64,000 nucleotides of DNA, taken from positions 2,790,001 to 2,854,000 of the forward strand of contig NC_007973.1 of assembly GCF_000196015.1 (NCBI RefSeq), given 5' to 3'. This stretch comes from Cupriavidus metallidurans CH34 (GTDB lineage Bacteria; Pseudomonadota; Gammaproteobacteria; Burkholderiales; Burkholderiaceae). Made by a program: the position numbers and the translations under genes. This document shows positions 27,590-34,733 of this stretch, piece after piece (position 1 is the first letter of the stretch; the number at the start of each line of letters is the position of its first letter). The notes under the pieces were generated by a model that saw nothing but the letters and a program-made list of their open reading frames with translations, made no database searches and was not told the DNA's origin.

Positions 27590-28366
27590 ATGAAAGCCGC
27601 CGACCGCCGCCGCGCCATCCTCGAACTCGTACTGTCCGGCGAGGATGCCAACGTTGAACGGTTGACCAGCAACCTCGGCGTATCCGAAGCAACGGTGCGC
27701 CGCGACCTCACCGCGCTGGCACGCGAAGGGCGCATCGTACGCACCTACGGCGGTGCCGCACCGCTGATGCAGATCGGCGGACACGAACCCGAGGCTTCGC
27801 TCGAGGAACGCAAGGCACTGCAACGCGACCAGAAAGAGTCGATCGCGCGCATGGCGGCGACCTTTGTCGACGACGGTGATGCCGTGCTGCTCGATAGCGG
27901 CACCACGGCGGCCGCGCTGGCCCGGATGCTCGCCGCGCGTTCAGACCTGCATGTCTACACGACGAACCTGCTCGTGGTCACCGCCCTGGTCGGCCTGCCC
28001 GAAGTCCGCGTCACGCTGATCGGCGGCGATGTGCGGCCGTCGAGCATGGGCACGTTCGGCCCGCTGGCACAGTTGGCGCTGTCGCGCATCAGCGTCGACA
28101 AGGCATTCCTGGGCGCCGACGGTGTCGTGGCTGGCGTGGGCCTGTGCGAGGCCAGCGCCGAACAGGCTTATCTGAAGGAATGCATCATCCGGCAGGCCGC
28201 CGAGATCTTCGTGCTGGCCGACTCGACCAAGCTGGGCCGCGCCCGCCAGCAGCACTGGACCCCACTGGAACGCGGATGGACGCTGGTGACGGATGGCGAC
28301 GCCACCGCCGACCAGCTCGAACCGTTCCGCGCACTGAAGCAGGTGCGCGTGGCGGTCGCGAATTAG
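27590..28366 (+). CDS. DeoR family regulator of the sugar-acid operon
   Basis: A 258-aa regulator. The DeoR-type HTH (RRRAILELVLSGEDANVERLTSNLGVSEATVRRDLTAL in two parts, residues ~4-45) has the family SEATVRRDL signature. The C-terminal sugar-phosphate sensor has LDSGTTAAALARML and FLGADGV. Relatives (YgbI type) sit beside DUF1537 kinases and repress them. Probable effector is a phosphorylated intermediate, and the probable target is the GATCA/GATTGA-rich region before kdgT. Confidence 0.92.
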   Translation: MKAADRRRAILELVLSGEDANVERLTSNLGVSEATVRRDLTALAREGRIVRTYGGAAPLMQIGGHEPEASLEERKALQRDQKESIARMAATFVDDGDAVLLDSGTTAAALARMLAARSDLHVYTTNLLVVTALVGLPEVRVTLIGGDVRPSSMGTFGPLAQLALSRISVDKAFLGADGVVAGVGLCEASAEQAYLKECIIRQAAEIFVLADSTKLGRARQQHWTPLERGWTLVTDGDATADQLEPFRALKQVRVAVAN

Positions 28367-28405
28367 CATCGCGCCACCCGCGCTTACGCATCTGCCCTGC
28401 GGCGC

Positions 28406-29002
28406 TCAGCCGCGACGATGCCCGTTGTGCTTGTCGTGGTAGATCTGGCCGCTGGCATGGTTCTCGGCACGATTGATCGAGCGTTGTTCCCCTGCCCCGA
28501 CATGGCCGTTACGCCCTGCGCGCGCTTCCGCGTGATCGACATGCGCCTGGCCACGCTCGAGTTGCGCCGTCTCCCGGTTGGTCAGCGAGCCATTCTCCAC
28601 ACCATTGCGGACACGCGTCTCCTGGTTGATATTGCGCTGAACGTCGGCCTGCATCCGCTGTGACGACACGCTGTCGGGGTTGCCGACCTTGCCGTTGTGC
28701 GTGTCACGCGAAATATCCTGGCTCACGCGGTTCTGCGCGTTCTGGATGCGTGCCTGCTCCTGCGGCGAAAGCCTGCCGTTCTGCAGCGAATTGGCTTCCA
28801 TGCGATCGACCTTCGACTCCTGCTTCTCCAGGCTCGACGCCTCTCGCGTGGTCAGCGTGCCCGACTTCAGGCCATTCTCGATGCGCTGCTGCTGGTTGAC
28901 GTCACGCTGGGTGTCGTAGGTCACCGCGCCGGTTTGCGCGCTGGCGATACCCGAGAGGGTGGCTGCGATCAGGCCAGCAAGAAGAACGGAATTGCGCTTC
29001 AT
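28406..29002 (-). CDS. Exported protein of two 73-residue repeats
   Basis: Not a family whose function I recognise. The 198-aa product starts MKRNSVLLAGLIAATLSGIASAQ, a signal peptide with AxA-type cleavage after about residue 22. The mature part consists of two gap-free repeats at residues 32-104 and 122-194, exactly 90 residues apart, about 31 of 73 positions identical by hand alignment. Each runs QR..NQ..R..NG...G.LT.RE...LE and ends D.HNG. It is highly polar, without cysteine, and probably helical and periplasmic. A stand-alone gene with a Met start after GGAGGAATC. The upstream 240 bp show no other gene. Confidence 0.85.
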   Translation of the reverse strand: MKRNSVLLAGLIAATLSGIASAQTGAVTYDTQRDVNQQQRIENGLKSGTLTTREASSLEKQESKVDRMEANSLQNGRLSPQEQARIQNAQNRVSQDISRDTHNGKVGNPDSVSSQRMQADVQRNINQETRVRNGVENGSLTNRETAQLERGQAHVDHAEARAGRNGHVGAGEQRSINRAENHASGQIYHDKHNGHRRG

Positions 29003-29242
29003 GATTGATTCCTCCACATACGTTGTCAGGGTGTTCGGGCCGTCGTTTCTGATGGGGACGTCGCCCTTGCCTGCATTAATGCGGCAACTCCGCAGGCAGA
29101 CGACGCCCGGTCTGTAAGCTGTGTTACGGCGCATTTCGCGCAGCGTGACGAACGACTGCATGTCCGTTCGTGCAGACAAGGTCCTCGCAACCATGAATGC
29201 CATAATCGCCTCTCACAGGGCCGTACGACGCAAAGGTGAACG

Positions 29243-30481
29243 ATGAAGCTGGCTGTGGTGACCTATGGAACCGAAGGCGACACGCGCCCGCTCGCGGCGC
29301 TTGCCCGGGCGTTGATCGACGCGGGTCATGAGGTGCATCTGCTGGCTGATGCCTCGACGCTGCATTCGGCCGAGGCACTCGACGTCCCGGCCTCTGCACT
29401 CACGGGCGATATCCGCAAGGCGCTGGCGCCGGGGCAGGCACTGTCAAACGCGGTCTATCGCACGGGCGGATTCCAGGACACGAGTCGTGCGTTGGCTGCC
29501 ATCGCCAATGCCAGCACGCCGGCCTGGATGCGCGAGGTCGCCGAGGCATCGGAGGGTTGCGATGCGTTGATCATCTCCGGGCTGACCGCCTTTGTCGGCC
29601 TTTCCGTGGCCGAGTATCGCGGCATCCCAGCCATCGGTACCGGACTGATCCCCATCACGCCGACCGCGGACTTCGCTTCGCCCTTCCTGCCACCGGGCAA
29701 GGTGCCGCGATGGCTCAATCGCGCCAGCCACCGCCTGGTGAACGAACTGCTCTGGCAGGCATTCAAGAAATCCACCAACGCCGCGCGGGCCGATGTCTGC
29801 GGCCTGCCCGCACGCAAGCATGTCTGGAGCGATCATCCGATGCTCTACGGCGTGTCGCCAAGCCTGCTGCCACGCCCACGGGACTGGGCTGCGAACGCAT
29901 CCGTCTGCGGGCAATGGAGCGCCGCAGCGACCCACTGGATGCCGCCTCCAGCGCTCGAGGCATTCCTCGCGGCGGGCGAAGCGCCCATCTACATCGGCTT
30001 CGGCAGCATGGCCGGGTTCGATCATGCGGCAACGACCGATGCGCTGATCACTGCCATCGCTGGCCGGCGCGCGCTGTTCTATCCGGGCTGGAGCGGCATT
30101 GATGGGGCGTCATTGCCGAAGAACTTCTTCGTCGTGGGCGAGACCCCGCATCATTGGCTCTTCCCCCGGACGTCGATGGCGATTCATCACGCCGGATCGG
30201 GTACCTCGCATTCGGCGGCGCGGGCCGGCATACCGTCGGTGGCGGTGCCGTTCGCGGGCGATCAGTTCTTCTGGGCGCAGCGGCTACGGGACGCCGGCGT
30301 GGCCGGCGATCCGGTTCCAGGCAAACGGCTGCGGGCTTCCATGCTGGCGCAGGCGATTGCATTCGCACAACGGCCAGAGGTGCGTGATCGCGCCCGGGCA
30401 CTTGGCGAACGCATGGCGCAGGAGGATGGATTGGTTGCGGCTGTTGGCACCATCGAACGTCTGGTAGCGGCCAGTCTGTGA
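29243..30481 (+). CDS. Family 1 (UGT-like) glycosyltransferase
   Basis: A 412-aa GT-B enzyme. The N-terminal acceptor domain starts MKLAVVTYGTEGDTRPLAALARAL, like sterol and macrolide glucosyltransferases. The C-terminal donor site is IHHAGSGTSHSAARAGIPSVAVPF followed by DQFFWAQRL, the family's nucleotide-sugar signature. It probably glycosylates a lipid or small hydrophobic molecule. No biosynthetic partners are adjacent. A CATAAT at 29201-29206 may be its -10 box. Confidence 0.88.
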   Translation: MKLAVVTYGTEGDTRPLAALARALIDAGHEVHLLADASTLHSAEALDVPASALTGDIRKALAPGQALSNAVYRTGGFQDTSRALAAIANASTPAWMREVAEASEGCDALIISGLTAFVGLSVAEYRGIPAIGTGLIPITPTADFASPFLPPGKVPRWLNRASHRLVNELLWQAFKKSTNAARADVCGLPARKHVWSDHPMLYGVSPSLLPRPRDWAANASVCGQWSAAATHWMPPPALEAFLAAGEAPIYIGFGSMAGFDHAATTDALITAIAGRRALFYPGWSGIDGASLPKNFFVVGETPHHWLFPRTSMAIHHAGSGTSHSAARAGIPSVAVPFAGDQFFWAQRLRDAGVAGDPVPGKRLRASMLAQAIAFAQRPEVRDRARALGERMAQEDGLVAAVGTIERLVAASL

Positions 30482-30598
30482 TCCGGCCCCGCGCGCTACG
30501 TCCAGCCCGATGCCGGCGATTGCCAATAGCGTGCAGCGGGACACGACGTCCCGCTGCACGCATGATGACCGCGGTATCCAGCAGCGGTCATCATCAGG

Positions 30599-31888
30599 CT
30601 ATAGCGAACACGCGAGGTTGACCGAGAGACCGCCCCAGCCCGTTGCCTGGTTGTTGTCGAGCTGTACCTGCAGCTTGTCGCCATGTGCTATCGCACCTGC
30701 CGGAGCCTGCACGCTGCAGTTCTGCTGACCATTGCTGATCTTGCAATTCAACCCGCTGACCGGTGCGTACGTCGCGGAAGCGCCAGAGCCCGTGACCTTG
30801 AACACAGCCAGGTTCAACACGCCCGTAGGTTTGCCAAGCGTCGTGGCCGTCAGGCTAACGCTTTTACAGTCGTACGGGATCGTGACACCAAAATCGCTCG
30901 GCAAGGCCACCGCGCCGCCGTCGCCAGTCATGACATACGCGCCACGGCTCAAGGTGTCGGGCACGTTGAAGTTGCCGCTGTAGACGGTGCCGGTGGTCAT
31001 GGTGATACCGGTGCCAGGCCACTTGCCCCCCGTCTTGGGACCGTAGAGGGTGAACGTTGTGGTATCGAGATAGAAGTCGCCGTCGACCCCGATGCTGTCG
31101 GACGGAGCGCCGCTCCCGGACAGGATGTGGCCGCCGGTGTCGGAACCGCTGCCCGCACCAGTGCCAGTACCGCTGCCGCTGCCGCTGGAACCCTGGTTGA
31201 TCAGCGATACGCCCGCCGGCCAGACGCCATTGGCCTTCGGCCCGTAGATCGTCCAGGTACTGGTGTCGAGATAGAAGTCGCCATTGTTGCCAATGGTGTT
31301 GCCGGGAGCGCCGCTGCCAGACAGCACGGCGCTGCCGTTGGTGCCAGGCGCGCCGGGGTTTCCGCTCGGGCCAGCCGGCCCCACCAGCGAAGTACCCGGT
31401 GGCCACGTGCCATTGGCCTTGGGCCCGAACAACGTGGACGTTGCGGTGTTGATGTAAAAGTCCCCGTTATTGCCAACGCTGTCGGTCGGGTCGACCGAGC
31501 CAGAAAGAATGGTGTTGCCGGCTGCGCCGGTATTTCCGGTGGCGCCCGCCGCGCCCTTGGTGCCATTCACACCTGCGGGCCCCGCCAGAGACACGCCCGT
31601 CGGCCACACGCCATTGGCCTTGGGCCCAAAGATCATCCAGGTGGCGGTATTGATATAGAAGTCCCCATCGTTGCCGACATTCGGACCAGGATCCGTGATG
31701 CCTGACAGAAGCGTATTGCGCTGGACGGTCGGAGACTGCGTTGTCGGCGTGGTCGGCGTGGTCGCCTGCGTTCCCGTGCTCGAGGTGGTGGCACTCGTTG
31801 GCGTGGAATCGCCCCCTCCTCCGCAACCCGCCAACGCGATGGTCAGGCAAGCAAAGGACACTGCAGTCAGCTTCGCAGGATATGTCAT
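30599..31888 (-). CDS. Collagen-like repeat lipoprotein
   Basis: A 429-aa probable lipoprotein with signal and lipobox ending LAGC (C22), then a Thr/Ser-rich stalk to about 58. Four similar units follow at about 59-101, 127-169, 187-230 and 255-295, each with LSG...GDFYI/L.T.T...GPK..G.WP.G. Between them lie collagen-like Gly-x-y stretches at 103-126 and 170-186, then a Gly/Ser/Thr linker. The final ~130 residues form a distinct domain with cysteines (C-terminus ends NLACSL). Similar GDFYI units occur in collagen-like and tail-fibre-like proteins. It is likely a surface or outer-membrane anchored fibrous protein, ligand unknown. It stands alone. Confidence 0.82.
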   Translation of the reverse strand: MTYPAKLTAVSFACLTIALAGCGGGGDSTPTSATTSSTGTQATTPTTPTTQSPTVQRNTLLSGITDPGPNVGNDGDFYINTATWMIFGPKANGVWPTGVSLAGPAGVNGTKGAAGATGNTGAAGNTILSGSVDPTDSVGNNGDFYINTATSTLFGPKANGTWPPGTSLVGPAGPSGNPGAPGTNGSAVLSGSGAPGNTIGNNGDFYLDTSTWTIYGPKANGVWPAGVSLINQGSSGSGSGTGTGAGSGSDTGGHILSGSGAPSDSIGVDGDFYLDTTTFTLYGPKTGGKWPGTGITMTTGTVYSGNFNVPDTLSRGAYVMTGDGGAVALPSDFGVTIPYDCKSVSLTATTLGKPTGVLNLAVFKVTGSGASATYAPVSGLNCKISNGQQNCSVQAPAGAIAHGDKLQVQLDNNQATGWGGLSVNLACSL

Positions 31889-32097
31889 ACGGCTCCCCCT
31901 TGTTCTGATTTCCCTGTACGCGTTGTTCGATGGCTCGCCATGAGCGCGACAACCGTATGGCTACCGTATCCCCTGGCGTTACGTTGGAAAATCAACTGAT
32001 CGTATGAGGCGCGGAGGGGTAGACTGACGTCCAGGTGGGTTGGCTACCGGACGTCTTGGTGGGCGACTTCGTCGCTTGATTTTGGGGAGGCAGGCAA

Positions 32098-32355
32098 ATG
32101 ACGAACATCTGTAGAAAGCTCGGCGCGCTGGTCATTGCGATGGTTGTCATCCCGGCGCCGGGATTGGCTGGCGCCACGGAGCAGGCGCAACAACGCCGCG
32201 CTGGTCGCGACGTCCGCCAGGACACCCGCCAGGGCTCGCGCGACACCAAACAGGATTGCCGCGCAGCGAATCAGAAGAGCAACTCGCAATGCCGGCAGGA
32301 CAAGCGGGACACCAAGCAGCAAGGGCGACAGACCGCCCGCGACATCAAGTACTGA
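32098..32355 (+). CDS. Small secreted basic Arg/Gln/Asp-rich protein
   Basis: An 85-aa protein, function unknown. A signal peptide (MTNICRKLGALVIAMVVIPA, then PGLAGATE) is followed by a ~58-residue highly charged tail built from RQDTRQ, RDTKQD and RDTKQQ-type units with two cysteines (DCRAAN and QCRQDK). GGGGAGGCAGGCAA before the ATG is a good ribosome site. Its upstream region from 31889 shows no other feature. Composition and signal make a real gene likely. Confidence 0.7.
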   Translation: MTNICRKLGALVIAMVVIPAPGLAGATEQAQQRRAGRDVRQDTRQGSRDTKQDCRAANQKSNSQCRQDKRDTKQQGRQTARDIKY

Positions 32356-32386
32356 AAGACTGAACACACCCGTTTCTGACCAGTCA

Positions 32387-32424
32387 GGGGCTCCGGCACG
32401 ACCGCAGCCCCCGGCCCTCCTTTT
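32387..32424 (+). terminator. Possible terminator after the small secreted protein
   Basis: GGGGCT pairs with AGCCCC, with inner GG/CC; TTTT follows about 9 nt later. Weak. The remaining DNA to 32571 holds only the Bug promoter region. Confidence 0.4.
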
Positions 32425-32538
32425 GCCGGCGTGACCTGAAGCCGGAAGATCCCCCGCGACGCCCAACCACACGGTCTCTTGCCCGGATCGGGGGATTTCT
32501 CGTTTGTCTTTTCTGCGATTGGCTGTATAGTTCTTCGA

Positions 32539-32549
32539 CATATCGTAAT
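32539..32549. promoter_or_regulatory. TACGATA-type operator upstream of Bug receptor gene
   Basis: CATATCGTAAT; its reverse complement ATTACGATATG matches the motif ACTACGATATAC at 39064-39075 and the one at 39092-39101. It lies 23 nt before the Bug start, next to TATAGT (possible -10). Confidence 0.5.
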
Positions 32550-32571
32550 ACATAACCAGAAGGAGACAATC

Positions 32572-33555
32572 ATGAACAGGAGTTTCCGAGTCCGGCTGCG
32601 ACCGCTGCTGGCAACGCTGGCACTAGCGCCGGCGCTTTCATTCGCGCAAGACAAGTTCCCGAGCAGGCCTATCACCTGGATCGTGCCGTTCACCCCGGGA
32701 GGCATCACCGATACGGCATCGCGCACCATCGCCAAGAAGATGTCGGAAACGTTGAAGCAGTCGGTGGTGGTGGAAAACCGCCCCGGTGCGGGCGGCATGG
32801 TCGGCACGGAAGTGGCGGCCCGCGCGCCGGCCGACGGCTACACGTGGATATACGGTACGCAGGGCACGATGGCGGCCAACCTGGCGCTGTACAGCAAGGT
32901 GCGCTACGACCCGTTGAAGGATTTCGCCCCGGTCCACGCGCTCTCCGAAACTTCCACGATCATGGTCGTGAACGCCTCGCGCCCGTACAAGACGGTCAAG
33001 GAGCTGGTGGAGTACGCGAAGCAGCATCCGGGCAAGGTCAACTTCGGTTCGGCGGGCGCCGGCACCGGCACGCATCTGAGCGCAGAGTTGTTCCAGGCCA
33101 GCGCCGGCATAAAGCTGACCCACATTCCTTACAAGGGCAGCTCGCCGGCCATCAACGACCTGCTGGGCGGCACGGTGGACGTGATGTTCGACTATCCCAG
33201 CATCGTGCTGCCGTTTATCCAGAGCGGCAAGCTGCGCGCGCTCGCCACGACCGGCAAGGATCGCCTGGAGCTGCTGCCGAACGTGCCCACCATTGCCGAA
33301 TCGGGATTCGCCATGGCGCAGGCCAGCAGCTGGTCCGGCATCCTGGTGCCAGCCGGCACACCGCCTCAGACCGTGGCGCTGATTTCGAAGGCAACGGAGG
33401 AAGCGCTGCGCGACCCCGAGGTACGCAAGTCGATCGAGCCTTACGGCAGCATGCCGATGTACGGTCTCTCCGAAGCCAAGTTCGGCAGCTTCATCCAGGC
33501 CGAAATCGTGAAGTGGGGGGATGTGGTCAAGAAGTCCGGCGCCAAGCTGGACTGA
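32572..33555 (+). CDS. Bug family periplasmic binding protein
   Basis: A 327-aa solute-binding protein of the Bug/TctC family. The signal peptide ends near ALSFA, then QDKFPSRPITWIVPFTPGGITDTASRT, with IPYKGSSPAINDLLGGTVDVMFD further on. AAGGAGACAATC precedes the ATG. No membrane TctAB partner is nearby. Convergence on the CoA-transferase operon and a shared upstream motif with the thiolase operon suggest that it captures the acid degraded by the neighbouring cluster. Confidence 0.9.
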   Translation: MNRSFRVRLRPLLATLALAPALSFAQDKFPSRPITWIVPFTPGGITDTASRTIAKKMSETLKQSVVVENRPGAGGMVGTEVAARAPADGYTWIYGTQGTMAANLALYSKVRYDPLKDFAPVHALSETSTIMVVNASRPYKTVKELVEYAKQHPGKVNFGSAGAGTGTHLSAELFQASAGIKLTHIPYKGSSPAINDLLGGTVDVMFDYPSIVLPFIQSGKLRALATTGKDRLELLPNVPTIAESGFAMAQASSWSGILVPAGTPPQTVALISKATEEALRDPEVRKSIEPYGSMPMYGLSEAKFGSFIQAEIVKWGDVVKKSGAKLD

Positions 33556-33582
33556 CCATCGGGGCATCAGCAAGGACATCAT

Positions 33583-33613
33583 CGTGGGGCGCGGGCAAGG
33601 CCTGCGCCCCACG
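33583..33613. terminator. Hairpin between convergent Bug and CaiB genes
   Basis: CGTGGGGCGC pairs with GCGCCCCACG, a 10-bp stem without a clear U-tract. Confidence 0.55.
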
Positions 33614-33629
33614 TGACGTCAGGCCATGT

Positions 33630-34733
33630 TCAGGCCATGCCTTCCAGCGTCACGGGGAATCCGGGCAGCGGCCCGTCTTCCGTCTCCGTGATCCGCGCAC
33701 CCGATCTGTGACGGGCTTGCGCGACAGCCTCCACCGCATCCAGCACCGGGAACACCGGCAGGTCCGCATTCGCCAGCCGCGCCATCAGCGTATCGGCGTC
33801 ATACTCCGCCACGCGCTCGGCTAGGCGCGCATTGATCGTCTCCGCATTCGCGGTCCTCGCGGCGTGGTCCACGCAACACGCATCATTGGCGGCAAACAGA
33901 CCCAGCACGTCATTCAGACCTCGCCAGAAATGCTCTTCCAGCGCGGCGATGGTCAGATAGCGACCATCCCTGCAACGGAACACGCCATAGGCTGGCTTAC
34001 CGCCCAGCATCGCTCGCTGTGCGTCAGCCGTAGTTGCGGCCTTCTGGCGGAACAGCCCCAGCCTTGGCGCCATCCAGTGCAGAACGCTATCGGCGAGCGC
34101 CGCATCCAGATACTGGCCTCGTCCACTCCCTGTGCGCTGGTAGAGCGCGGCCAGCAGCGCGGATAGCGCCATGGAGGCCCCGGCCAGATCCGCGATCGGC
34201 AGCATGGCTTGGTGCACCGGAGGACCACCGGGCGTGCCCGTCAGCGACAGCGCGCCCGCCGCAGCAAGATAGTTGATGTCGTGCCCTGGCAGCAGCGCAT
34301 GGGGACCGTCCTGTCCAAACCCGGTCAGCGACAGGTAGATCAGCCGGGGAAACTGCTCGCGGAGGCTCTCGTAGTCCAGCCCGAGCCGACGCATCGCGCC
34401 CGGGCGATAGGACTCGATCAGGATGTCCGCCTGCGCGATCTGCGCCCGCACCTCGGCCAGTCCGCTGTCGCTCTTCAAGTCGCAATACAGGCTGTGTTTG
34501 CCACGGTTGAGCGCTGCGAACAGCCCCGGCGCCAGACGCCGGGCATTGTCGCCGTGCGGTGGGCGCTCGATCTTCACCACCTCGGCACCCATCTCGAGGA
34601 GCGTCTGCGTCAGGAACGGGCCGGGGAGCAGTTCGGTCAGGTCGACGACGCGCACGCCCGCGAGTGGCGGCGCTGCGGCTGCATTCGCCGCAGGGGCCGC
34701 GGGGGCCGCAAGGGTGGCACCGGACGTGCTCAT
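33630..34733 (-). CDS. CaiB/BaiF (family III) CoA-transferase
   Basis: A 367-aa CoA-transferase. VRVVDLTELLPGPFLTQTL, NRGK (76-79, CoA contact) and the catalytic aspartate D182 in IADLAGASMAL are present. Family III enzymes move CoA between organic acids with high specificity. The N-terminal 20 residues are Ala/Pro-rich. The start overlaps the stop of the upstream synthetase gene (ATGA), so they are coupled. With an acyl-CoA synthetase and dehydrogenase in the same operon it probably activates or recycles CoA on an organic acid of unknown identity. Confidence 0.9.
   Translation of the reverse strand: MSTSGATLAAPAAPAANAAAAPPLAGVRVVDLTELLPGPFLTQTLLEMGAEVVKIERPPHGDNARRLAPGLFAALNRGKHSLYCDLKSDSGLAEVRAQIAQADILIESYRPGAMRRLGLDYESLREQFPRLIYLSLTGFGQDGPHALLPGHDINYLAAAGALSLTGTPGGPPVHQAMLPIADLAGASMALSALLAALYQRTGSGRGQYLDAALADSVLHWMAPRLGLFRQKAATTADAQRAMLGGKPAYGVFRCRDGRYLTIAALEEHFWRGLNDVLGLFAANDACCVDHAARTANAETINARLAERVAEYDADTLMARLANADLPVFPVLDAVEAVAQARHRSGARITETEDGPLPGFPVTLEGMA

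Noticed and set aside
26056..27744. A 562-codon leftward frame across dtnK and pdxA2
   Set aside because: Shadow of two well-supported genes; no conserved sequence.
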